Positions 1-7,748 of a stretch of 31,042 nucleotides of DNA are shown piece after piece (the stretch's first letter is position 1; every line of letters starts with the position of its first letter). This DNA comes from Bacteroidales bacterium UBA755 (GTDB lineage: Bacteria > Bacteroidota > Bacteroidia > Bacteroidales > UBA932): contig DBKH01000080.1 in the NCBI GenBank assembly GCA_002297815.1, positions 6,875-37,916 of the forward strand, in the 5' to 3' direction. The notes under the pieces are model-generated. The model saw nothing but the letters and a program-made list of their open reading frames with translations. It made no database searches and was not told the origin of the DNA. The translations under genes were made by a program, and so were the position numbers.

Positions 1-274
1 ACCCCCCCCCCCCATAAATTTCCAAACAAAGTCGGTAATATTTTTCCGGATTTTTTCCACGATTTTTTTCATGGCGCAGCCCCCCAAGCCGCCTCTTAAA
101 TCAATGTGATATCTTCGATCTGACTACTAATTAGGTCATTATCCGCTGAATAGTCGCATTTATGTAATGCTCTGACAGCGAAGCCATCATTGAAAAGACG
201 TGGCTTACCTCTCAGATGTGAGGTTTTTGGCACACCCAGAAATTCATTTCGCTGACAAACAGCAGGTTGACGCT

Positions 275-302
275 CCAGGTGTGATAGTTTGCGCACACCT
301 GG
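275..302. repeat. Perfect 9-bp inverted repeat
   Basis: CCAGGTGTG at 275-283 is exactly complementary to CACACCTGG at 294-302, leaving a 10-nt loop. There is no T-run after it on either strand, so it is not an obvious terminator. An operator or a structured RNA element is possible. Confidence 0.7.
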
Positions 303-352
303 GAAACGGAACGATCGTTACAGGCCGTTCTGCGGGTGCCCCTCATTCTTTG

Positions 353-372
353 GTGTGAAAACCGGTTCACAC
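353..372. repeat. 7-bp inverted repeat
   Basis: GTGTGAA at 353-359 pairs with TTCACAC at 366-372 around a 6-nt loop. The arms share the GTGTG/CACAC core with the repeat at 275-302, 74 bp away centre to centre. This suggests related binding sites, but two copies are weak evidence. Confidence 0.5.
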
Positions 373-656
373 ATAGAGCGGCTTTTGCCTGATAACAACC
401 AAATTACAGTTCCATGTGAGTAGGCTTGCATATTCTCTGAGCGTCAACCTTGACGAATGCTATGCATATTGCGGCTATATGTGTGATAATATCGGAAAAG
501 GCAACGCTTTGAATATTGTATTCAGAATGGTATCCTAACCATAAGCAAACCTCTCGATGAACCGCGAAGGCTTGTACATATTTAATGCATCGATAGGATA
601 TTTGTCAGATTATCATTAAATTCGCAATCGAACAAAACTAAAATGCCAAGTATATT

Positions 657-1355
657 ATGGAATCAGGAAAAGGTTATGTTTACATATTGACTAATCCGTC
701 ATTCCGTGAGGATTGGGTCAAGATAGGAAAGAGTTCGCGTCCTGTAGATGTCCGCTCGAAAGAACTTGACAACACAGCGGTTCCGCTGCCGTTTGAAGTT
801 TACGCCACTCTTTACACAAGCAAGTACAGCAAGGTTGAGAAGCAGATTCACAAACAGATAGATAGGTTGACAGACTTGAGAATCCGTCAGAACAGGGAGT
901 TTTTCAACATCGCTCCGACTGTCGCTCTTGACATAATGCGTGATATGGCCGATCTTTTAGACGATGCGGAATTGGCCATTTATGTTGATGGCAAGCCTGT
1001 CATTTCGCAAAACAAAGAACAGGACAATGCCATCAAAAACGAAGAGGCGGAGAAAAAGAAGCGGACAGCAAGACCTGCATTCAAATTCCACATGGTCGGC
1101 ATCAACGTAGGAGATACGGTCATATTCGATGAATTGAATATTCCTTTAAAGGTCGCGACAGACGACAAGGTTGAATATGACGGCCGACTTTATAGCTTGT
1201 CAGCCTTCACGGGAACGTTCCTTCCTGTTGAAAAGCAAAACACTTCAGGTGCTTATCAAGGCCCGAAATATTTCAGTTTCAATGGAAAGGTTCTTGCGGA
1301 TCTGCGTAATGAAATCGAGAAAGAGAAATGCGGCGACAATAATCAGACAGCGTGA
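657..1355 (+). CDS. GIY-YIG nuclease family protein (T5orf172 type)
   Basis: A 232-residue protein. The N-terminal third (about residues 6-100) has the layout of the T5orf172 branch of the GIY-YIG endonucleases: YVYILTN for the GIY strand, VKIGKS for the YIG strand, a following Arg (DVRSKEL), and the helix VEKQIHKQI carrying the Glu. A charged linker (about 118-140) leads to a separate C-terminal module (about 142-222, starting FKFHMVGINVGD and ending near YFSFNGKVLADLR). That module resembles the small domains appended to restriction-associated nucleases, but I cannot name it safely. The gene stands alone on + and runs towards the Nudix/helicase pair (22 bp between the two ends). The ATG at 657 is the first in-frame start; the ATG at 643 is out of frame. 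The likely role is DNA or phage defence, inferred from context. Confidence 0.75.
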   Translation: MESGKGYVYILTNPSFREDWVKIGKSSRPVDVRSKELDNTAVPLPFEVYATLYTSKYSKVEKQIHKQIDRLTDLRIRQNREFFNIAPTVALDIMRDMADLLDDAELAIYVDGKPVISQNKEQDNAIKNEEAEKKKRTARPAFKFHMVGINVGDTVIFDELNIPLKVATDDKVEYDGRLYSLSAFTGTFLPVEKQNTSGAYQGPKYFSFNGKVLADLRNEIEKEKCGDNNQTA

Positions 1356-1377
1356 GTATCAAGGTTCTGATTAATAT

Positions 1378-1773
1378 TTACAGCAATCGTGCGATTTGAG
1401 GAATCAAGGTGATGTCGGCCGGAAGCCATTCAACGGAATTGAGTTGATCGACGGAGAGCCAGCGGGCAGCCTCGTGCTCGACAAGATGAAGATTGCCGGA
1501 GAGGATCTCGCAGGCGTAGCACTTCATCGAAAGGTGGAAGTCTGGGTAGTCATATTCAATGGTGTCAATCAGTTCCCCTACATTGATCTCTGTCTCCAGT
1601 TCCTCGCGGATCTCCCGGCGGAGCGCCTCCTCAGGACTCTCCCCTGCCTCGACCTTACCACCGGGAAATTCCCAACCATCCTTGAATGCTCCGTAGCCAC
1701 GCTGCGTGGCGAACACTTTCCTGTCTTTGAACATCACCGCAGCGACAACATTAATCGTCTTCATTTTCAACAT
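1378..1773 (-). CDS. Nudix hydrolase, MutT-like (deoxy)nucleoside triphosphate pyrophosphohydrolase
   Basis: A 131-residue single-domain Nudix protein. The Nudix box is intact at about residues 38-60: GGKVEAGE, then REIREELE, giving the metal-binding glutamates. The upstream VVAAVMFKDRKVFATQRG and the length are typical of MutT-like enzymes that hydrolyse oxidised or non-canonical (d)NTPs to the monophosphate and pyrophosphate. It starts 9 nt after the stop of the helicase gene on the same strand, so the two are almost certainly cotranscribed. A start at the fourth codon (MKTINVV, position 1764) is also plausible. Pairing with a PLD/helicase/DUF3427 protein suggests a role in that system rather than general nucleotide-pool cleaning, but this is inference. 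Confidence 0.85.
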   Translation of the reverse strand: MLKMKTINVVAAVMFKDRKVFATQRGYGAFKDGWEFPGGKVEAGESPEEALRREIREELETEINVGELIDTIEYDYPDFHLSMKCYACEILSGNLHLVEHEAARWLSVDQLNSVEWLPADITLIPQIARLL

Positions 1774-1782
1774 CTTTAAGAG

Positions 1783-4700
1783 TTAAACATTTGCTGACGT
1801 GATGTAGTCGAACAGATTCTTGTCAACCGGCGTGTCAAGCTTGTACTCGATCTCCACGGCTGTAGCGTCTGTGTTCGGCATCACAAATTCCTTTAGGATC
1901 CCGTCAGCGTTGTGTCTTATCCTGCCAAGGTAGTAAAATTCCTTGGATTCCTTGTCATCTTTGTTTTTCCGGATGAACAGAAACATATTCACGCCAAGAG
2001 AATCACTGTTCACTGCTGTCTGGACGTCTTTGGACGTCAACGTCCTCTTGCTTTTCGAGATTGCCACAAGCGTTGACTGGTCCAGAAAGTAATCCTCGTA
2101 TTTCGTCGTGTCGCTGATCTCCTCGCTCTTGTCGTAATTCACGAACACCGGATAAGTTTTGGTGCGCTCGTCAAACTTATAGCCACCAACGTTCAGTGAA
2201 ACCTCGTTTTTCCGCCAATTAAGAAGCCTGAAGACATCTTCATAAGTGTATTTCTGCCCGATTCTAAACAGGTCCGTGGATTTGTAGTATCTCTCGTACC
2301 TGCCACGGGCAAATTTGATGAGATCTTCCAATTCTGACTTGAAATCACTGTTACTCAATGCACTCGAAAAAGATTTCGAGACATGCCACCTCCCGTCAAC
2401 CTCTTCCAACAGGATGCAGTCCTTGAACCGTTTCCCCGCTGAACCACAATCATAATACTCACCGATCATCAGACTGAGCATATTCTCAACCGCATTCGCT
2501 CCACAACGCAAGTCATTGCCAATCATGGCTTCGTTCCAAAGGTCAATAACATTGTCCATCTCGGAGGCATGCATCAGCACTTCCAGCATCAGAATCTCAT
2601 TCAGCCTTTTCCCGGACGCAAACTTTTGTGAGATGAACTCAAGAATATGATTCTGGCCTTCCGTGAGATTCTCCTCAAGTCCGTCCAAAGCAACCTTAAA
2701 GCCGTGATACGAGCAAATCTGTCGTTTCATGTAGTCCGGAACGTTGTCCATGTACGACAATATCCGCAAAGGATCCATCTCGTCATATTTGTCGAAATCA
2801 GTAAGCCTTGGCCGCATGCCCAATTTCCGCTTCAGAGTCAGGTACCCCTCGATTATGTTTTGTCGAGTGTTGATGCGCGCACTGTCAATTGATTGAAATA
2901 TACGCTTTCTGGTGACGGCATCGAAATAGATGGTCGAAGCACCGTTGATGACATTGTTTCCTTCGATAAGATAACGCCGTATGTTGTCTTTGTTGCCGGT
3001 CCTGTCGCCCGACAACGCGATCGGAATAAGGTAATTCTTGTTGTAATTGGCTATGAAATCAAGCACGACGACATATTCCTTATCCGCTGCTTTCCTCAAG
3101 CCTCGTCCAAGTTGCTGCACGAATATGATAGCGGACTGCGTTGGCCGGAGCATTATGATCTGGTTGATTTCTGGAATATCAACGCCTTCGTTGAAGATGT
3201 CAACTGTGAATATGTAATCCAAAATTTCATCCGTTCCACTGGAATCAGCCGCAAGCCTCTCCACAGCTAACTGACGCGCAGCTGCATTGTCCTTTCCCGA
3301 CAGCGCAAGAGTCCGATAATTCCTTCCGGCCCCTCTCTTTTCTATGCCATTGAATATTTCCGATAGCCTTTGAGCCTCTTCTACTGTGCTGCAGAAAACC
3401 AGGCCCTTGACCCGTTCTCCGCTATATCCGTAATATTCAGCGACATCTATGATGTTTTTTACCCGTTCGGTAGAAGTCAGATCTTTGAAATCGTCCACAT
3501 CAACCTGGGCTCCGTTGACTTTAAGATCCTGGATCCCAAAATAGTGGAAAGGGCAAAGCAGGTCATTTTCAAGCGCGGTCTGAAGCCTGATGTCACATGC
3601 GATGTTATGGTCGAAAAGCTCATAGACATCGAATCCATCGGTTCTGTCCGGAGAAGCAGACATTCCGAGCAGGAAGTCCGGCTTGAAATATTCAATGATC
3701 TTTTGGTAGCTTTCAGCCCCGGAACGGTGGCACTCATCGAGTATGATGATGGAAAAATCGTCAGGCTTGAAATTTTGATTCCGGAAACCGTCTTTCGCCA
3801 TCATATTCATTGTGGCGAAAAGGATGTTCGCTGATTTGATTTTTGAGAGGTCCTGGCAGTTACCTGAAAGTTGGGCAGTCGCGAAAGAATCCCCAAGCAC
3901 CCTTCTGAAACTTTTCTCCGCTTGTGAGTTGATCATTTCGCGATGCGAAAGGAACAGCACCTTCTTTTTGTGAATCAACTCATTGGCGAACACGCCTCTC
4001 ACCGCGAACGCGGATGCGTAGGTCTTGCCCGTTCCGGTCGCGGAGACCAGAAGCGCCCTGCTCTCGCCCGCCCCTATCAGCCGTTCGATCTCCGTCATGA
4101 AGCCTTTCTGCATCGTGTTCGGTGAGATGACTTTTGAATATGACAGGTCCAGCGAGGTGACAATCTTGGTCAGCGCGGCCTTTTGAGACTTCGCTTCCTG
4201 ATACTGCCTTGCATATTCATCTCTGCATGAATTGTAGTCCACCGAACTTTCCCACACACAGTTGAACTCCGCCTCGATGTCCTTGGCATATTGGCCGTCG
4301 GAGGTGGAGACCACCCTCGTGTTCCACTCGAAGTTCCTTGTGATCGCATTTTGCGTAAGGTTTGAGCTGCCGACTATGATTCTTATGTCGTTGCCGTTGT
4401 GGAAAAGGTAGCCTTTTGTGTGGAAGCCCACTCCTGACGTACGGAACATCCTCACCTCTAGATTATTGAGTCCAGCCAATGCATCAAGCGCCGCCGGCTC
4501 GCTGAAAAGAAGGTAGTCGGTGGTAAGGATTCTGCCGGGGACATTTTTTGCCTCCATTTCTTTCAGCACCCCTTTAAGATGCGCGATGCCGCCCCCTGTG
4601 ATGAACGCCACTGACATGAACATCGAAGAACACTCCCGCAACTCGTTCTCCAACTGCGTGAGCACCTTGTTGCCCCGATAATTGGAAATGAACTGCGGTG

Positions 4701-4785
4701 TGAAAGCCGGTTCCGCCTCCACCGACGAATCAATGAACGCCCGCCTGTACCCATCAACAAGTTTTGAATATGACGTCTCAGACAT
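1783..4785 (-). CDS. PLD nuclease-SF2 helicase-DUF3427 protein
   Basis: A 1000-residue multidomain protein. Residues about 30-180 form a phospholipase D-like nuclease module with one HKD-type motif: His122 and Lys124 in FHTKGYLF, followed by IIVGSSNLTQNA. Residues about 225-600 are a superfamily II helicase core, with Walker A SATGTGKT (248-255), DECH box (350-353), SASP (377-380) and motif VI QQLGRGLR (557-564). The C-terminal part (about 790-1000) fits DUF3427, found on this helicase type. With only one HKD motif the nuclease would have to dimerise, as is known for single-motif PLD enzymes. The architecture is that of restriction-like or defence helicases. The downstream Nudix gene follows after 9 nt. 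It is divergent from the methyltransferase operon and shares its short upstream region. Confidence 0.9.
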   Translation of the reverse strand: MSETSYSKLVDGYRRAFIDSSVEAEPAFTPQFISNYRGNKVLTQLENELRECSSMFMSVAFITGGGIAHLKGVLKEMEAKNVPGRILTTDYLLFSEPAALDALAGLNNLEVRMFRTSGVGFHTKGYLFHNGNDIRIIVGSSNLTQNAITRNFEWNTRVVSTSDGQYAKDIEAEFNCVWESSVDYNSCRDEYARQYQEAKSQKAALTKIVTSLDLSYSKVISPNTMQKGFMTEIERLIGAGESRALLVSATGTGKTYASAFAVRGVFANELIHKKKVLFLSHREMINSQAEKSFRRVLGDSFATAQLSGNCQDLSKIKSANILFATMNMMAKDGFRNQNFKPDDFSIIILDECHRSGAESYQKIIEYFKPDFLLGMSASPDRTDGFDVYELFDHNIACDIRLQTALENDLLCPFHYFGIQDLKVNGAQVDVDDFKDLTSTERVKNIIDVAEYYGYSGERVKGLVFCSTVEEAQRLSEIFNGIEKRGAGRNYRTLALSGKDNAAARQLAVERLAADSSGTDEILDYIFTVDIFNEGVDIPEINQIIMLRPTQSAIIFVQQLGRGLRKAADKEYVVVLDFIANYNKNYLIPIALSGDRTGNKDNIRRYLIEGNNVINGASTIYFDAVTRKRIFQSIDSARINTRQNIIEGYLTLKRKLGMRPRLTDFDKYDEMDPLRILSYMDNVPDYMKRQICSYHGFKVALDGLEENLTEGQNHILEFISQKFASGKRLNEILMLEVLMHASEMDNVIDLWNEAMIGNDLRCGANAVENMLSLMIGEYYDCGSAGKRFKDCILLEEVDGRWHVSKSFSSALSNSDFKSELEDLIKFARGRYERYYKSTDLFRIGQKYTYEDVFRLLNWRKNEVSLNVGGYKFDERTKTYPVFVNYDKSEEISDTTKYEDYFLDQSTLVAISKSKRTLTSKDVQTAVNSDSLGVNMFLFIRKNKDDKESKEFYYLGRIRHNADGILKEFVMPNTDATAVEIEYKLDTPVDKNLFDYITSANV

Positions 4786-4881
4786 TGGGTTTTATGATTT
4801 GTGGGTGAATAATGGGTCGATAAATGTCAGCTGTTTCTTTGGCATATACTCTTTGCTCACTCCAAATTGTAAAGATATATG

Positions 4882-4910
4882 TTTCCTATAAATAATACAA
4901 ATTATTTTTG
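4882..4910 (+). promoter_or_regulatory. Candidate Bacteroidota-type promoter for the methyltransferase operon
   Basis: TATTTTTG at 4903-4910 matches the TAnnTTTG box exactly. TTTC at 4882-4885 could be the upstream (TTTG) element, though the 17-nt gap is a little short. The predicted transcript start is near 4917, which would place the ATG at 4879 outside the mRNA. Confidence 0.45.
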
Positions 4911-4911
4911 C

Positions 4912-4927
4912 TAAGAAGCTAAGAAGC
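4912..4927 (+). repeat. Tandem 8-bp repeat (TAAGAAGC x2) ahead of the methyltransferase frame
   Basis: Two exact copies of TAAGAAGC lie back to back. The first copy supplies the in-frame TAA (4912-4914) that closes the frame of the ATG at 4879. Because 8 is not a multiple of 3, copy-number change would shift the frame. However, any copy number of one or more leaves the first TAA in place, so simple phase variation from that ATG does not work. Confidence 0.6.
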
Positions 4928-4971
4928 TTACTTATGATCATCTTCACGAACTTCTAGGTTGTCTAACGATT

Positions 4972-6273
4972 CTGTTTTCGGGACAATCCTCAGGGCCGCA
5001 CATATTCGACCTATTTGCTGGTGCCGGTGGCCTTTCTGAAGGCTTCATCAAGGCTGGCTATACACCTATAGCCCATGTTGAAATGAAGCTGGACGCTTGT
5101 AATACTCTCAAAACCAGAGCATCTTTTCATTACCTTGAAGAAATAAACAGACTTGATATATACGAAGATTATCTTCGCAATAAGCGTGAAGGTACTGATG
5201 GTAGCGCATTATGGAATCAAGTGCCACCAGAGGTTACCGAAAAAGTAATACAAGCAGCGATAGGTGAGGATACTATGCCAGAACTATTACGACGCATTGA
5301 TGAACTAGATGGCGGAAATGGTGTTGATCTCATTATTGGCGGGCCTCCGTGTCAGGCCTACTCAGTAGCAGGCAGGGCAAGACTAGGAGAAAAAGTTAAG
5401 GAAGACCCAAGGAATTTTCTGTACTTGTACTATATTCAATTTATTGAACATTTTCGCCCTAAAATGTTCATTTTCGAAAACGTGGTGGGCATCCAGACTG
5501 CCCGCGAAGGAGAGCCGTTCAGGGATTTGCAAGAAAGAGTACGAGAACTTGGTTATGAATTAGAGGCCAGAGAACAATTGGCATCTAATTTCGGAGTTCT
5601 TCAACATCGCCGAAGAATGATAATTGTCGGCTGGCGTAACTCTATTGAAAATGGGAATCACACTAACTATCATTATCCAGATCTAATTCCCCACCCAACT
5701 AAATACCAAATTCGGAAAGACCTTTTTTCAGACCTTCCTGCCAGAGTTTCTGGCCAAGGAAAATTGTGTGAGGCAGTAGAATATACAAGGCCGGACTCTG
5801 AAATGGAATATCTTGTTAATTCCGGAATCAGAAGCAAACTCGGATTCACTACTCAGCACGTAGCTCGTCGCAACAATGAAAATGACAGGGAAATTTATAC
5901 CATTGCGATTAATAAATGGCGCAAGGGAGAACGACTCAACTATGCGACACTACCTGAGAGACTTCAGCATCACAAAAACAAGAGATCTTTCCTCAATCGT
6001 TTCAGTGTGGTTGATCCCAACGGTTGCTGCCATACCGTTGTGGCTCATATAGCAATGGATGGTCATTACTATATCTATCCTTCCGAAAATCCAACTATAG
6101 AAAATGCCAGATCCATTACTGTAAGAGAAGCAGCCAGAATTCAATCTTTTCCTGATGATTACTATTTCGAAGGAAGCAGAACATCAGCCTTTATGCAAAT
6201 TGGAAATGCTGTTCCTGTTATGATGGCATACAATATTGCAGAAGCATTGCTTCCGCAACTTGACAAAGAATAG
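4972..6273 (+). CDS. C5 cytosine-specific DNA methyltransferase, 5' end abnormal
   Basis: Transfers a methyl group from SAM to C5 of cytosine in DNA. All core motifs are visible: motif I (FDLFAGAGGLSEG, coded from 5005), motif IV GGPPCQAYS with the catalytic Cys (residue 90 counted from the ATG at 5083), motif VI ENV, motif VIII QHRRR, a target-recognition region, and motif X QIGNAVP. The first ATG (5083) lies after motif I, so it cannot be the true start of an active enzyme. Between the in-frame TAA at 4912 and motif I there is no ATG, GTG or TTG. ATT (4969) and CTG (4972) are the only near-cognate codons close by, and I use CTG provisionally. The frame is protein-like back to about 4927. 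It leads a five-gene operon, 3 nt before the MORC gene. Function is sure; the start, and so activity, is not. Confidence 0.8.
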   Translation: MFSGQSSGPHIFDLFAGAGGLSEGFIKAGYTPIAHVEMKLDACNTLKTRASFHYLEEINRLDIYEDYLRNKREGTDGSALWNQVPPEVTEKVIQAAIGEDTMPELLRRIDELDGGNGVDLIIGGPPCQAYSVAGRARLGEKVKEDPRNFLYLYYIQFIEHFRPKMFIFENVVGIQTAREGEPFRDLQERVRELGYELEAREQLASNFGVLQHRRRMIIVGWRNSIENGNHTNYHYPDLIPHPTKYQIRKDLFSDLPARVSGQGKLCEAVEYTRPDSEMEYLVNSGIRSKLGFTTQHVARRNNENDREIYTIAINKWRKGERLNYATLPERLQHHKNKRSFLNRFSVVDPNGCCHTVVAHIAMDGHYYIYPSENPTIENARSITVREAARIQSFPDDYYFEGSRTSAFMQIGNAVPVMMAYNIAEALLPQLDKE

Positions 6274-6276
6274 ATT

Positions 6277-7746
6277 ATGGATTATACCGTTTTGCAAAAA
6301 GCATCTGCGGAGCCGAGAGCTTCATCGATGATAGAAACATTCAGAGCGATTGGTTATAGTCTTGAAACTGCAATCGCAGACATAATCGACAACTCTATTT
6401 CCGCTGATGCGAAGAACATCAGGATAGATAGGCATTGGAATGGAGGAAAGTCTGTCATTACAATTAAGGATGATGGCAAGGGGATGACTGGTGAGGAAGT
6501 TATTCAAGCAATGCGTCCAGGCTCACAGAATCCACTCGTTTCTAGATCTGAAAAAGACCTAGGCCGATTTGGCCTTGGCCTCAAAACAGCCTCTTTCTCG
6601 CAGTGTCGCAAGTTGACAGTTCTCAGCAAAAAGGCAGATTATGCTCCTATATATTGGACATGGGATTTGGATTATGTCGCGGAAAATAATAAGTGGGAAC
6701 TGATTAGTTGGATTCCAAATGGTTATGAGCACGAATTGGATGATGTCAAGTCTGGGACTGTTATCATCTGGTCAGACCTTGACAGGGTTATCAATCCTAG
6801 AACCTTAGAAACCAATGAAAATGCTAAAATCAAGTTTTCCAATATGATGGACCGTGTAAAAAGTCACATTGCAATGACATTTCATAGGTTCATTGAAGAG
6901 AAGACACTTGCGTTGTATTGGAGTTCACATATAATTGAACCGTGGAATCCTTTCTGCATAACAGAGAGCAAGATACAAGCACTGCCGTTGGAAAGTTTGT
7001 GTGGAGGTGGTACTGTCAAGGGATATGTTCTTCCACATCAAAACAATTTCTCTTCAGAAGCGGCGTACAAAAGATCAGAAGGAATGGATGGCTGGTCAGG
7101 TCATCAGGGCTTTTATGTGTACCGTGGAAAACGCTTGCTTCTGGCTGGCGATTGGCTTGGGTTGTTCCGTAAAGAAGAACATTACAAACTTGTTCGAATT
7201 CAGGTTGACCTTCCGAATACGCTAGATTCTGAATGGCAGATAGACATTAAGAAGTCAAGAGCGTTTCCTCCGGCATCGTGCCGGGAGCAACTTGAAGCGT
7301 ATGCCAAAGTGATTAGAGGAATGGGAGCAGAGGTTTACCGTCACAGAGGTAAGATTCTGAAACATAGGGCTGGTATATCTTTTCAGCCACTTTGGCTTGA
7401 GAAGAAGAAGGACAATAAGTGGTCTTTCGTTGTCAATCGTAAAAACGCCATTGTGACTACGGCAAAAGAGTTGGCTAAAACCAAACCAGACCAAGCAATT
7501 GAGATATTGCTTCGATATATTGAGGAAGCTATTCCTACACCTTCAATTTTCATCAAGGAAGTTGAGGAAAATGAAACACCAAAAGAACCGTTCTCGGATA
7601 TCAATGAGGAGTTGATTAAGACTATGATAATTCCGATTTTCAAAAACAAAATTGAGGAAGGATATTCAGTTGAAGAAGCAAAGAAATATCTTGGCGGAAT
7701 AGAACCATTCAATCGCTTTGAATCACTAATAGAAACACTTGGATAA
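6277..7746 (+). CDS. MORC-like GHKL ATPase of an R-M-type system
   Basis: A 489-residue protein with an N-terminal GHKL (gyrase/Hsp90/histidine kinase/MutL) ATP-binding fold. The N box is ETAIADIIDNS with Asn39, the G1 box is DDGKGM (65-70), and the G2 box is GRFGLGLK (96-103). A transducer-like S5 domain region and a helical C-terminus follow. This order and length fit the prokaryotic MORC-type ATPases that sit in restriction-modification operons and are thought to act as ATP-driven clamps or DNA-remodelling subunits. It begins 3 nt after the methyltransferase stop and ends 2 nt before the Z1 gene, so translational coupling is likely. Hsp90-like or MutL-like alternatives are less likely given the neighbours. 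Confidence 0.88.
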   Translation: MDYTVLQKASAEPRASSMIETFRAIGYSLETAIADIIDNSISADAKNIRIDRHWNGGKSVITIKDDGKGMTGEEVIQAMRPGSQNPLVSRSEKDLGRFGLGLKTASFSQCRKLTVLSKKADYAPIYWTWDLDYVAENNKWELISWIPNGYEHELDDVKSGTVIIWSDLDRVINPRTLETNENAKIKFSNMMDRVKSHIAMTFHRFIEEKTLALYWSSHIIEPWNPFCITESKIQALPLESLCGGGTVKGYVLPHQNNFSSEAAYKRSEGMDGWSGHQGFYVYRGKRLLLAGDWLGLFRKEEHYKLVRIQVDLPNTLDSEWQIDIKKSRAFPPASCREQLEAYAKVIRGMGAEVYRHRGKILKHRAGISFQPLWLEKKKDNKWSFVVNRKNAIVTTAKELAKTKPDQAIEILLRYIEEAIPTPSIFIKEVEENETPKEPFSDINEELIKTMIIPIFKNKIEEGYSVEEAKKYLGGIEPFNRFESLIETLG

Positions 7747-7748
7747 AT

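Larger units (their letters stand above)
1..656. other. Gene-poor left edge with poly-C run and short inverted repeats
   Basis: No convincing gene is visible. The window opens with an A and twelve C residues, followed by three near-copies of an ATTTTTTCC-like element (about positions 40-85). A 66-codon open frame on the minus strand (96-296, GTG start) overlaps an inverted repeat and matches nothing I recognise, so I do not call it. The stretch holds several short inverted repeats, the best at 275-302 and 353-372, and weaker ones at 207-224 and 442-455. It ends in the leader of the GIY-YIG gene. It may be a decayed gene region or a contig edge. Confidence 0.5.

Noticed and set aside
96..296. 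66-codon minus-strand frame at the left edge
   Set aside because: GTG start inside an inverted repeat, no recognisable family; could be a remnant but cannot be supported.
2893..3834. Long open frames opposite the helicase gene (3370-3834, 2893-3270)
   Set aside because: They are antisense shadows of a gene with clear SF2 helicase motifs and show no family features.
4912..4927. Phase-variable switch of the methyltransferase by the 8-bp tandem repeat
   Set aside because: The TAA lies in the first repeat copy, so copy-number change does not open the frame from ATG 4879.
7383..7712. 109-codon minus-strand frame opposite the MORC gene
   Set aside because: Antisense shadow; low-complexity Ser-rich translation, no motif, no own promoter seen.
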